A stretch of 15,604 nucleotides of DNA from assembly GCA_021827255.1 (NCBI GenBank), contig JAKAWO010000031.1:1-15604 (forward strand), in the 5' to 3' direction. The DNA comes from Acidobacteriota bacterium. GTDB lineage: Bacteria; Acidobacteriota; Terriglobia; UBA7540. This document shows positions 7,773-15,035 of the stretch, one piece after another; within the stretch, counting starts at the first letter, position 1; the number at the start of each line of letters is the position of its first letter. The notes under the pieces are model-generated. The model did no database searches, had not been told where the DNA came from, and saw only the letters and a list, made by a program, of their open reading frames with translations. Position numbers and translations under genes: made by a program.

Positions 7773-9124
7773 CAGAGGCGTCCCGCTCCGTTGGGCGAAA
7801 AGCGGCTGAGGAAAGCGGTGTCGAATTTCCCGGCGCGGAAGTCAGGGTCGGCCATGATCTTTTCATGGACAGGAAGAGAAGTGGAGATTCCTTCAATGAT
7901 GAACATCTCGAGCGCGCGCTTCATGCGCTGGATGGCCTCGGTTCGATCGTGGCCATGCACGACCAGCTTGGCGATGAGGGAATCATAATAGGGCGGGATG
8001 ACGCACTCGGAATAAGCCGCAGTGTCCACGCGCACCCCCGTCCCTCCGGGAACGTGGAACCCGGTGATCTTTCCCGCCGACGGCGCGAACGTTTCCGGAT
8101 TTTCGGCGTTGATGCGGCACTCAATGGAATGGCCGCGCAACTCGACGGTCTCACCCTCGATCGCCAAGGGCTCCCCGGCCGCGATCCGAATCTGCAGCTT
8201 CACCAAGTCCAGGCCCGTGACCATCTCGGTGACGGGGTGCTCCACCTGGATTCGGGTGTTCATCTCCAGGAAGTAGAGGTTGCGCTTTTCATCCATCAGC
8301 AATTCCACCGTGCCGGCGCTGGTGTAGCCGATCTCCCGCAAGGCTTGGAGGACTTTGGCCCCGGTTTCCTTGCGCAGCGTCTCATCCACTTGGGAAGAAG
8401 GCGATTCCTCCAGAATCTTTTGATGCCGTCTTTGAATCGTGCATTCCCGCTCGCCCAAGTGAATAATTTTGCCGGTCTGGTCTCCCATGACCTGGAATTC
8501 AATATGCCGCGGCGACTCGATGCACTTCTCAAGATAGACGTCCGGGCACGCGAAGGCCGCCTGCGCCTCATTGCGGGCGGTTTCGAAAAGGCGAGGAAGC
8601 TCCTCGCGCGTCCGAACCACTCTCATGCCGCGCCCGCCACCGCCCGCCGAAGCCTTGATCATGACCGGATAGCCGATTTTTTTGGCTTCGCGCTGAGCCT
8701 CCGACTCCGAGCGGACGACCTCCGTGCCGGGCAGGATCGGCAAGCCCAGCTCGGCCATGCGCTTGCGCGCCGCATTTTTGTCTCCCATCAACTGAATGAC
8801 TTCAGGCTTTGGCCCAATGAAGGTCAGGTTGGACGTCTCGCAGACCTCCGCGAACTTCGCGTTCTCCGCCAAGAAGCCGTAGCCCGGATGAATCGCCTCC
8901 GCGCCGGTGATTTCGGCGGCGGAAATAATGGTGGCGATGTTGAGATAACTTTCGGCGCTGCGCGGAGGCCCAATGCAAACCGCCTCATCCGCAAACCGGA
9001 CGTGCAAGGAGTAACGGTCGGCCTCAGAGTAAACCGCGACGGTTTCGATCCCAAGTTCCTTGCAGGCGCAGATAATCCGCAAGGCAATCTCGCCACGGTT
9101 GGCAATGAGAATCTTTTTGAACAT
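7772..9124 (-). CDS. accC: Acetyl-CoA carboxylase, biotin carboxylase subunit
   Basis: AccC carboxylates biotin on AccB using ATP and bicarbonate, the first half of the acetyl-CoA carboxylase reaction in fatty-acid synthesis. From the ATG at 9124 (MFKKILIANRGEIALR, the canonical N-terminus) it is 450 residues, full length. Visible are IHPGYGFLAEN (79-88), the ATP-grasp glycine loop KASAGGGGRGMRVV (157-170), HIEFQVMGD (207-215), RECTIQRRHQKILEESPS (226-243), FLEMNTRIQVEHPVTE (285-300) and SIECRINAENP (333-343). Residues matching the E. coli active site are present: K116, K157, H207, K236, E274, E287, N289, R291 and R337. The frame opens further to a TTG at 9145, but the ATG start fits the family. 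No good Shine-Dalgarno precedes the ATG. It follows accB after an unusually long 183-nt gap and overlaps thiE by one base. Confidence 0.97.
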   Translation of the reverse strand: MFKKILIANRGEIALRIICACKELGIETVAVYSEADRYSLHVRFADEAVCIGPPRSAESYLNIATIISAAEITGAEAIHPGYGFLAENAKFAEVCETSNLTFIGPKPEVIQLMGDKNAARKRMAELGLPILPGTEVVRSESEAQREAKKIGYPVMIKASAGGGGRGMRVVRTREELPRLFETARNEAQAAFACPDVYLEKCIESPRHIEFQVMGDQTGKIIHLGERECTIQRRHQKILEESPSSQVDETLRKETGAKVLQALREIGYTSAGTVELLMDEKRNLYFLEMNTRIQVEHPVTEMVTGLDLVKLQIRIAAGEPLAIEGETVELRGHSIECRINAENPETFAPSAGKITGFHVPGGTGVRVDTAAYSECVIPPYYDSLIAKLVVHGHDRTEAIQRMKRALEMFIIEGISTSLPVHEKIMADPDFRAGKFDTAFLSRFSPNGAGRL

Positions 9125-9150
9125 CTTTGTCGCCAAAAGCACCAATCGTT

Positions 9151-9293
9151 CCGGCGTATGGCCGGCGCCCCGTTCACCGCGGCCGCCTGCTTCCCGCCTC
9201 CTCGCAGGCTCCCACAGAAGCTACGGTCATCAAAGCCCGCTCCTTCCAAAGACCCGCCAAAAGGCCCGCAGGAGGCCGAACCGTCCTCCGGGC
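9151..9293 (-). other. Structured accB-accC intercistronic region
   Basis: In transcript order, three inverted repeats can be drawn. 9293-9264 is a 5-bp GC stem, one mismatch and a further 4 bp, followed within one base by TTTT (9262-9259), which resembles a weak intrinsic terminator or attenuator. 9209-9185 has arms GCCTGC/GCAGGC with a 13-nt loop. 9165-9151 has CCGGC/GCCGG arms with a 5-nt loop, ending 26 nt before the accC ATG. In GC-rich DNA stems of 5-6 bp are common by chance, so only the first, with its T-run, is moderately suggestive. Confidence 0.3.
9174..9230 (-). CDS. Candidate 18-residue leader peptide upstream of accC
   Basis: A short ORF, ATG at 9230 to TGA at 9174-9176, encodes MTVASVGACEEAGSRRPR. 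It is preceded by AAGGAG (9245-9240) at a 9-nt spacing, a better ribosome-binding site than that of accC itself. It lies wholly in the accB-accC gap, 49 nt before the accC ATG, in a different frame from accC. The middle hairpin of this region (9209-9185) falls inside it, so ribosomes on it would alter the fold. I recognise no family. It could be a regulatory leader peptide or a chance ORF with a fortuitous purine run. Confidence 0.3.
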   Translation of the reverse strand: MTVASVGACEEAGSRRPR

Positions 9294-9307
9294 GTTAAGC
9301 GTGAAGC

Positions 9308-9841
9308 CTACTTCTTAATGGACGGCTTAATGGCGTACAAGGATTGCCCGTATTCCACCGGCTGGCCGTTCTCCGCATAGATGCGCACAATCTCGCCCGC
9401 CACCTCGGACTCAATCTCATTCATCAGCTTCATCGCTTCAATGATGCACAAGACCTGTCCCACTTGAACGGTGTCGCCCAGTTTGACGAAGGAAGGAGCG
9501 GTGGGCGCCGAGGCGGCATAGAAGGTTCCGACGATAGGCGATTTGACGATATAAAGCTCTTCCGTGGATTCCTCTGGAGCCGTCGCTTCAGCCGGCGCCG
9601 CCGACTTCGCATGGGCGGGCGGAGGAGGTGGCAAGGGGTTTTGAGGGATCGCCAAGGGCGGCGCACCCGGCACGAAGCCCTCCATGCCCGAGCCGCGCCG
9701 AATCCGGATCCGCATGCCGGACTTCTCCATCTCAAATTCGGCAACGTCGCGCTCAATCAGCAAATCAATCAGCTCCCGGATCTCATTGAGATCCACCGAG
9801 CTTTCCTCACGCTCGCGGCGTGCCGGATTTTTGCTGGCCAT
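9308..9841 (-). CDS. accB: Acetyl-CoA carboxylase biotin carboxyl carrier protein
   Basis: AccB carries the biotin that shuttles CO2 between AccC and the AccAD carboxyltransferase. It is 177 residues from the ATG at 9841. The N-terminal helical segment (DLNEIRELIDLLIERDVAEF, 17-36) and MEKSGMRIRIRR are typical BCCP. A Pro/Ala-rich linker follows (about 55-95, including PPPPP at 71-75). The C-terminal biotinyl domain (about 98-175) contains SPIVGTFYAAS, the thumb-like insertion region, and EAMKLM (135-140) with the biotinylated lysine K138. The frame has a TTG one codon earlier. The ATG is preferred because GGGGGGA lies five bases before that ATG region, an excellent ribosome-binding site. It is 133 nt downstream of the aminopeptidase. 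Confidence 0.96.
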   Translation of the reverse strand: MASKNPARREREESSVDLNEIRELIDLLIERDVAEFEMEKSGMRIRIRRGSGMEGFVPGAPPLAIPQNPLPPPPPAHAKSAAPAEATAPEESTEELYIVKSPIVGTFYAASAPTAPSFVKLGDTVQVGQVLCIIEAMKLMNEIESEVAGEIVRIYAENGQPVEYGQSLYAIKPSIKK

Positions 9842-9974
9842 CAATATCCCCCCAACATGGAAACCGCGCCTTGGGTGAATTTATCGGGTTGGAGTCAAAT
9901 CTTGCTTGTCGCCCGCTAGCCCTTGCGAAGAAATTAGCGCGCACAGCGCCATAGCATGACGTGTCCGCGTGAGG

Positions 9975-11075
9975 CTAATCAATCACCCACTCATCCTTCG
10001 GCGCGGAGGTCAGAATCTCAGGGCCGCCAGCCGTCACAACCAGCGTGTCCTCAATCCGAACGCCGCCCAGCCCTTCCAGGTAAATGCCCGGCTCAACCGT
10101 AATGACAGACCCTTGCCTCAGTCTGGCCGTTTCCCGCTTTGCCACCCTGGGCTCTTCATGGATCTCGATGCCGACGCCGTGGCCCGTGCTATGAGTGAAG
10201 TACCTGTCGAGCCGGTGCCGCGCCAGCACTCGGCGAGCCGTCGCATCCACGCTTCGAGCCTCGACACCGGGCAAGGCGGCCTCGACAGCTTTCCGCTGAG
10301 CCTCTTGCACTCCGGCATAAAGCCTCCGGATTCGCGAATCCGGCCTGCCCAGGTAAACGGTTCGCGTCATATCCGAGGCGTATCCGTGCAGTATAGCACC
10401 AAGGTCCAAGATAACGAAATCGCCCTTTTCCAACAACTTGGAAGAGGGGCGGGCGTGCGGCATGGCTGCGCGGCAGCCCGACGCGACAATCGTTTCAAAT
10501 GCTGGGCCTTCGGCTCTGAGGCGCTTCATCCGATACTCGATTTCCGCCGTCAGTTCCAGCTCACTGACCCCCGGGCGGATTTGCGACATCACCCCTTTAT
10601 AAACCTGCGAGGTGATAAGGCAAGCCTGTCGAATGGCTTCAATCTCGCCCTCGTCCTTGATAGCCCGCATCGCTCGCAACGCCTGACCGAGCGGAACCCA
10701 GGCAACCTTGACGCCAGCCGCCTCGCGGAGCTGGGAAAACTGCTGGCAGGTGAGATGGGTGTTCTCAAATCCGACCCGTTGCCTGCCTTTCCGATTGAGC
10801 CACCGCCCGGCGAAGGGAACGAGACCGGTTTTAACCTCGAAAACATCAACCTGCCACGCCTGCTCGCGAGCCTGAAGGGTATATCGCGGGTCCACCCACA
10901 GAACGGCGTCCGTGGCGCCAAGATAGGCCACGCCTGCGCTGCCTCGAAAGCCGGTCAGGTAAAAGATATTAGCGGGATCCGAGAGGAACATTCCGCCAAG
11001 CCGCCGCGCCCTGAGCTGCCGGATCAGGGCTTGGCGGCGAGCTTTGAACAAGTGACGTTGCTTCCCTTGAATCAT
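9975..11075 (-). CDS. M24 aminopeptidase, Xaa-Pro type
   Basis: A cytoplasmic dimetal (usually Mn/Co) peptidase of the pita-bread fold that removes or splits Xaa-Pro residues; it could be called PepP- or PepQ-like. It is 366 residues from the ATG at 11075. The N-terminal creatinase-like domain (about 10-135) contains DPANIFYLTGFRGSAG (33-48). The catalytic domain (about 140-366) has all five expected metal ligands: D224 (ILDLGA), D235 (ASDMTRTV), H299 (STGHGVGIEIHE), E328 (VEPGIY) and E342 (GVRIEDT), plus H207 in PHARP. A TTG three codons upstream (11084) is an alternative start. Neither has a recognisable Shine-Dalgarno, because the upstream sequence is the 3' arm and T-run of the pilQ terminator. 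A proline peptidase next to accB-accC is a common arrangement, usually with efp between; no efp is present here. Confidence 0.93.
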   Translation of the reverse strand: MIQGKQRHLFKARRQALIRQLRARRLGGMFLSDPANIFYLTGFRGSAGVAYLGATDAVLWVDPRYTLQAREQAWQVDVFEVKTGLVPFAGRWLNRKGRQRVGFENTHLTCQQFSQLREAAGVKVAWVPLGQALRAMRAIKDEGEIEAIRQACLITSQVYKGVMSQIRPGVSELELTAEIEYRMKRLRAEGPAFETIVASGCRAAMPHARPSSKLLEKGDFVILDLGAILHGYASDMTRTVYLGRPDSRIRRLYAGVQEAQRKAVEAALPGVEARSVDATARRVLARHRLDRYFTHSTGHGVGIEIHEEPRVAKRETARLRQGSVITVEPGIYLEGLGGVRIEDTLVVTAGGPEILTSAPKDEWVID

Positions 11076-11082
11076 GCTGACC

Positions 11083-11120
11083 AATAAACAAAACGGGAGG
11101 AGACTCGCGTCTCCTCCCGT
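11083..11120 (-). terminator. Intrinsic terminator after pilQ
   Basis: A perfect 12-bp inverted repeat (arms 11120-11109 and 11104-11093, ACGGGAGGAGAC on the minus strand) encloses a GCGA loop, which is a GNRA tetraloop. It runs directly into the T-rich tail TTTTGTTTATT. It begins 34 nt after the pilQ stop. This is the strongest hairpin I found in the window and should end the pil transcript. Its tail touches the start region of the next gene. Confidence 0.9.
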
Positions 11121-11154
11121 CGGGATTCAGAACGATTTGACCGGAGGCTCCCGG

Positions 11155-13215
11155 CTAACTGGGAAGAACCCGAGGTGTCACGAAGAACAGCAATTCCTGA
11201 TCGTTCCGGGTAGTGTTGCTGTTCTTGAACAGATGGCCCAGAACCGGAATCGCGCCGAGCCACGGCACTTGCGTAATTGACTTCGAAGCTCCGGTCACGT
11301 TCACGCCCCCGAAAACCACCGTGCCTCCGTTCGGCACCAGGACCTCCGTTGTGGCGGACTGGGTAGCGATGCTCGGCCCTGCCCCCGTCAGCGCCGGACC
11401 GGGCGTGGCGTTGGTCACCTGAATCGTTAGGAAGACGTTGCCGTCCGCGGTCACTTGCGGGGTCACCGTCAGTTGCAGCGAAGCCTGCACGTACTGGATG
11501 CTGATAGTGTTGTTGATGGTCGTCTGGATGGGAATCTGCGTTCCTTGGATGACCGTGCCCTGCACGTTGTTTTGGGTCACGATCGAAGGTCGGGAGATGG
11601 TCTTGGCCTCAGACCGAGTTTCCGCGGCGGCAATGGCGGCATTGATGTTGTACAGGTGTCCCGCGTTCGAGATGACAAAGACGCCGAACCCTCCGGCCGT
11701 GCCCGTGGTCACCGTCGGCGGCCGGACCGTCGTGGCGCCGACGTTCGTGCCGGTCGCCCCTCCCGCAATGGTGCTTCCGGAGGTGTTCGTGAGCGCCGTC
11801 GAAAGGGCTGTCTGCAGGACGCGCGCAAAACCCGAGGTGACTTGGACGATGCGGGCTTCGATGGAAACCTGCGCCGCCTTCGTATCCAGCTTGCCGATGA
11901 CGTCTTCGATCATCGGAATGCGCTGAGGGATGTCGGAGATGATGAGGGTATTCGTGCGGTCATCCACGAGCACGCTGCCCCGCGAGCTGAGCGCGCCGCC
12001 GCCCACCCAGGATTTCAGCAGCGCCGCGATGGCCGAAGCCTTGGCGTAGCTGACGCGGCGGAAAACGGTGACCAACGGCGCCGCTTCCATCTTCGCCTCG
12101 GCCATTTTCTGCTTCGCGGTTTGTTCGGCTTGCAAAGTGGACAGCTTGGCGATGCGAAGTACGTTGCCCTGAAGTTGTTCGCCCAGCCCATTATCTCGAA
12201 GCACAATCGCTAGGGCCTGATCCCAGGGCACGTCATCCAGAACCATGGTCACCGTCCCGGTCACGTCCGGGTCCACGATGACGTTCAAGCCGCTGATCTG
12301 GTGAATCAGGCGGAAAAAGTCCTTTAGATCCACATTCTTGAGGTCCACCGAAATGGGCTGGCCGGTGTATGTCGGTCCCGCGCTCGTTCCGCTCGTAGCT
12401 TGGCCCGGCATGGGAGTCAAGCTGGCCAGGGTCGAGCCAGCCATGACTTTGGCTGCTGCCGTCGCCTCTGCCGCTTCTGGGAACGAGGCCCGCGGCCTCG
12501 GCTCCGCCCCCGATGGGCTCGCGCTGGTCTCTGCAGCGGGAGGATCCTGAATGCTCGTCGGGCTTGCGGGCGGCGAAGCCAAAGCCATGGTCCTGTGCTC
12601 AAGCGACCCCACCGGCGCCGAATGGGATCGCGCCCCAGCTTCGATGTTGCGCCCAGCAATCTCTGCCGCTGCTGTGTCGGCCGCGCCTCTGCTTGTTGGG
12701 GCCGCGCCCTTCCCAGCCCGCAGCCTAATCTCAATTCCGGAAGCATCCCGATGCACGTCACAGGCTGGATGGCCAGCAAGATCGGCGACGACCCGCACCG
12801 TGCCTCCATCCTTCTCGCTGAAGCGGCCCAGGCGCACGTCGGTGACGAAGGGAGCATTGGCCGCGTACTTCCAGCGGTTTGAACTGTTCCGCGCGCCATC
12901 CAGGTCCACCACCAGCCGGGCCGGATGACTTAGCTCGAAGAAGTGATAAATAGGCCGGCGGTCGGTCTGGACGCTGATGAAGGTCTCCCGCCCCTGCGCC
13001 GCCGTTCGGATGGCGACGTTAGAGATTTTCACCCTGCCGCTTGGCGGCGCGCTGGCTGCCTCGCCCGCCGCCGTGGCGGCGGTGCGCGAGGCCGGCACGG
13101 TAGCCTGCGGCTGGCTTGGCGAACCGACGAGCATGGCGCCGGAGAGCCCAGTCGCGAAGATGATTCGACTGCTCCAAAGGCCGAACGTTCTCAATAAATT
13201 GGCATCTCGTCTCAT
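11155..13215 (-). CDS. pilQ: Type IV pilus secretin PilQ
   Basis: PilQ is the outer-membrane ring through which the pilus fibre passes. It is 686 residues long. A signal peptide covers about 1-38. One AMIN domain (about 60-168, peptidoglycan binding) is followed by a low-complexity Ala/Pro/Ser linker (about 169-284). An STN/N0 domain lies at about 287-357 (PISVDLKNVDLKDFFRLIHQ), and an N1/KH-like domain at about 379-443 (TNTLIISDIP). The secretin domain spans about 446-684, with GTQIPIQT and the signature VPWLGAIPVLGHLFK (650-664), ending ELLFFVTPRVLPS. Proteobacterial PilQ often has two AMIN copies; here only one is visible. A Gly/Thr-rich insertion (about 477-508) sits in the secretin domain. 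The ATG overlaps the pilP stop by 4 nt (ATGA) and GAGAGGG precedes it, so translation is coupled. A terminator follows. Confidence 0.96.
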   Translation of the reverse strand: MRRDANLLRTFGLWSSRIIFATGLSGAMLVGSPSQPQATVPASRTAATAAGEAASAPPSGRVKISNVAIRTAAQGRETFISVQTDRRPIYHFFELSHPARLVVDLDGARNSSNRWKYAANAPFVTDVRLGRFSEKDGGTVRVVADLAGHPACDVHRDASGIEIRLRAGKGAAPTSRGAADTAAAEIAGRNIEAGARSHSAPVGSLEHRTMALASPPASPTSIQDPPAAETSASPSGAEPRPRASFPEAAEATAAAKVMAGSTLASLTPMPGQATSGTSAGPTYTGQPISVDLKNVDLKDFFRLIHQISGLNVIVDPDVTGTVTMVLDDVPWDQALAIVLRDNGLGEQLQGNVLRIAKLSTLQAEQTAKQKMAEAKMEAAPLVTVFRRVSYAKASAIAALLKSWVGGGALSSRGSVLVDDRTNTLIISDIPQRIPMIEDVIGKLDTKAAQVSIEARIVQVTSGFARVLQTALSTALTNTSGSTIAGGATGTNVGATTVRPPTVTTGTAGGFGVFVISNAGHLYNINAAIAAAETRSEAKTISRPSIVTQNNVQGTVIQGTQIPIQTTINNTISIQYVQASLQLTVTPQVTADGNVFLTIQVTNATPGPALTGAGPSIATQSATTEVLVPNGGTVVFGGVNVTGASKSITQVPWLGAIPVLGHLFKNSNTTRNDQELLFFVTPRVLPS

Positions 13216-13751
13216 CGTCCCTCTCCAGCAGCCGGGCCTAGCGATTTCACCACTTCCACTGTCGTGAGCCGGCCGTTCACATCCAGATGGTTCTGCTTAA
13301 AGAACACCGCGCGGGGCGTAATCTTCGCCACCGTCCCGTCGTAAAGCTGATCGTTGGCCTCAAGAAAATAAGCTCGATTCGTGTAATTCGTGACCACCGC
13401 AATCATCTTCCCGTTCCGGTCCTCGCGGACAATCCCTTCCAGCTTGAGCTGGCTGATAATCAAGCCTCGCTTGCCGGGCGGAAGGGGACCCGTCGGCGTC
13501 AAGCCGCCGGGCGGCGGCGGCGGTGGAATATAGAAAGGATCCCTTTTGCCTGCCCCCAGGACTTTCACATGGGTTCTGGCCGGTGAGGCGCCATGTTGCA
13601 CTTGAGGCGTTGACACATCCGCCGCGGCGCCCAGTGGGGCTGGGCTTCCCGCGGCCAGGCGGAGAGACCCTCCCATGAGCATCACGACTAAGCCCGCCCA
13701 CGCGCAGCCGGGCACTTTCATTCGCCTGGAATAAAGCCTCATGTTGACCAT
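13212..13751 (-). CDS. pilP: Type IV pilus assembly protein PilP-like
   Basis: PilP bridges the inner-membrane PilMNO complex to the secretin PilQ in the periplasm. It has 179 residues: an N-terminal hydrophobic export segment (about 15-35), a flexible stretch, the RDPF motif (70-73) typical of PilP, a run of six prolines (76-81), then the C-terminal beta-rich domain. That domain contains LKLEGIV (102-108), AYFLEANDQLYDGTVAKI (127-144) and VFFKQ. Classical PilP is a lipoprotein; here the only early cysteine (C16, in VPGC) lies before, not after, the hydrophobic stretch, so no lipobox is evident. AAG-S near 33-36 would suit ordinary signal peptidase. The start may be the ATG at 13751 or at 13742; AGAGGA precedes both and is better spaced for the second. 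It overlaps pilQ by 4 nt. Confidence 0.87.
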   Translation of the reverse strand: MVNMRLYSRRMKVPGCAWAGLVVMLMGGSLRLAAGSPAPLGAAADVSTPQVQHGASPARTHVKVLGAGKRDPFYIPPPPPPGGLTPTGPLPPGKRGLIISQLKLEGIVREDRNGKMIAVVTNYTNRAYFLEANDQLYDGTVAKITPRAVFFKQNHLDVNGRLTTVEVVKSLGPAAGEGR

Positions 13752-13760
13752 TTCCTCTGC

Positions 13761-14387
13761 CTATCTCCTGGCTGCCGTCCCCGCCGCCGCTTTGGCGCCG
13801 GGCGGTGTCGAAGGAGTGTTGTAATAGGTCGTAATCACACAATTGGCTCCGACCGTCTCGCCCCGTCCGACCTGGTAATTCCCCATGCCTCCGCCGGCGG
13901 CGGGACCGAGCGTTAGCCCGGAGACGGTCACGATTCTTTGCTCCTGGGCCAGACGATTGAAGAAATTGAGCAAGCCGTAATAGGTCCCGTCCAAACGCAC
14001 GCTGAAAGGGAGTTCAACATAGAGCTGCTGCTTGACGGCAGCTTGGGCGACGAAGGAACGAACATGAACGCCTGTATCTACTCCGGAGGCATAGGTCGTC
14101 TTGACGAACACATCCGTATCCGGATGGTCGGGAACAATCGAGCGAAGAGTTTGCAATTGCTGCTTCAACTGCGAGATTCGGCTCAGGAATTCGGCCTGTT
14201 CCTGCCGAAAGGCTTCATTCCTGTCGTTTTGCGCCTTTAGCGTGGCCACTTGGGCTTGGAGGTTGTTCCGCTGCGCCACTTCGGGAAGGGCGTAATACCA
14301 GAAGACAAACGCCGCAACCGCTATCGCAATCGCGATGAGGAGCGCCGCCTGAACGCCCGTCGTAAGGTCATTGAAACTCTTCGCCAT
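13761..14387 (-). CDS. pilO: Type IV pilus inner-membrane protein PilO
   Basis: PilO is a bitopic inner-membrane protein that pairs with PilN and holds PilP. It has 208 residues: a short cytoplasmic N-terminus, one transmembrane helix (about 12-32) and a periplasmic coiled coil rich in Gln/Glu/Leu (about 38-84). A ferredoxin-like domain follows, with ELPFSVRLDGTYYGLLNFF (125-143) and QRIVTVSGLTL (150-160). The Ala-rich C-terminal tail (about 195-208) looks disordered. AGGAG lies seven bases before the ATG. It sits 9 nt after pilN and 9 nt before pilP, so it is certainly in the same operon. Confidence 0.93.
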   Translation of the reverse strand: MAKSFNDLTTGVQAALLIAIAIAVAAFVFWYYALPEVAQRNNLQAQVATLKAQNDRNEAFRQEQAEFLSRISQLKQQLQTLRSIVPDHPDTDVFVKTTYASGVDTGVHVRSFVAQAAVKQQLYVELPFSVRLDGTYYGLLNFFNRLAQEQRIVTVSGLTLGPAAGGGMGNYQVGRGETVGANCVITTYYNTPSTPPGAKAAAGTAARR

Positions 14388-14396
14388 GCCCTTCTC

Positions 14397-15035
14397 CTAC
14401 CTGCCCGCCGGTTGCCCCGCCGCCGCGGGTTCGGCCGGCCCGCTTGCGCCCGCCGGTGGAGGCGGAGCGGGAGGCTTATACTCGCACTGGAGCGTAAATT
14501 GGTAACTGACCTGATTCTGCCGGTTGTTCTGGAAGTATTGTTCCAGCAGCACGTGATCGAATTTTGGAGAGCTCTTGAGCGCCCGGATAAAATTCGCGAT
14601 GGAGTCCACCCGGCTCGCAATACCCTGGATGTGCAAGGTGTTTCCCGCCGGCTGGATGGAGGTCAGGTAAAGGTCGTGGGTCATATCCACGACATGGCCG
14701 ATCCCCGCCATCAGGTCCACCGGACCCCTCCGGCTGCTCTGGAGCTTCTGAATGGTATCAATCCGCTGTTGAAGCTGCGCTAGCTGCTTCTGATAGAGCG
14801 CGTTTTGAGCCTGCACGCCCGCCAGCTCTTTCTGGCGAGTTTGCTCGCGCGCCAGATTGGCTTGCTCCTGCTTCACTTCATTGCCCCAGTAATAGTAGAG
14901 AAAGCCCACAATGCCCAGCGAGACGGCCAAGGCCACCAGCAGAATCAATGCCTGCTGGGTCGAGGTGGTTGGCGCAGCCGCCCGCCGGGTTGCGGCCCGC
15001 GCAGTGGGCTGTCCAAGCAAATTGATTTTCATCAT
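14397..15035 (-). CDS. pilN: Type IV pilus inner-membrane protein PilN
   Basis: PilN's short N-terminal peptide docks into cytoplasmic PilM while its periplasmic part pairs with PilO. The 212 residues begin MMKINLLGQP, matching the INLLP-type PilM-binding motif (only the proline is shifted). A Thr/Arg/Ala-rich cytoplasmic stretch, a transmembrane helix (about 28-48), a coiled coil (about 52-102) and a ferredoxin-like domain (about 105-187, HDLYLTSIQPAGNTLHIQG) follow. The Pro/Ala/Gly-rich tail (188-212, including PPAPPPP) is probably disordered. The ATG at 15035 overlaps the pilM TGA (ATGA); the second ATG at 15032 is possible but further from the upstream GAGGAG. Confidence 0.93.
   Translation of the reverse strand: MMKINLLGQPTARAATRRAAAPTTSTQQALILLVALAVSLGIVGFLYYYWGNEVKQEQANLAREQTRQKELAGVQAQNALYQKQLAQLQQRIDTIQKLQSSRRGPVDLMAGIGHVVDMTHDLYLTSIQPAGNTLHIQGIASRVDSIANFIRALKSSPKFDHVLLEQYFQNNRQNQVSYQFTLQCEYKPPAPPPPAGASGPAEPAAAGQPAGR

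Noticed and set aside
7595..9298. 567-codon plus-strand ORF opposite accC and part of thiE
   Set aside because: It is opposite two genes with unmistakable family motifs and has no domain of its own, so it is a GC-driven shadow frame.
9881..9952. 23-codon ORF in the aminopeptidase-accB gap
   Set aside because: No ribosome-binding site in front of it and no recognisable sequence; short open stretches are expected by chance.
9969..11087. 372-codon plus-strand ORF covering the whole aminopeptidase gene
   Set aside because: It is the antisense shadow of a gene with a full set of metal ligands. It is rich in Arg/Gln/His/Gly, has no recognisable domain, and long antisense frames are expected in GC-rich DNA.
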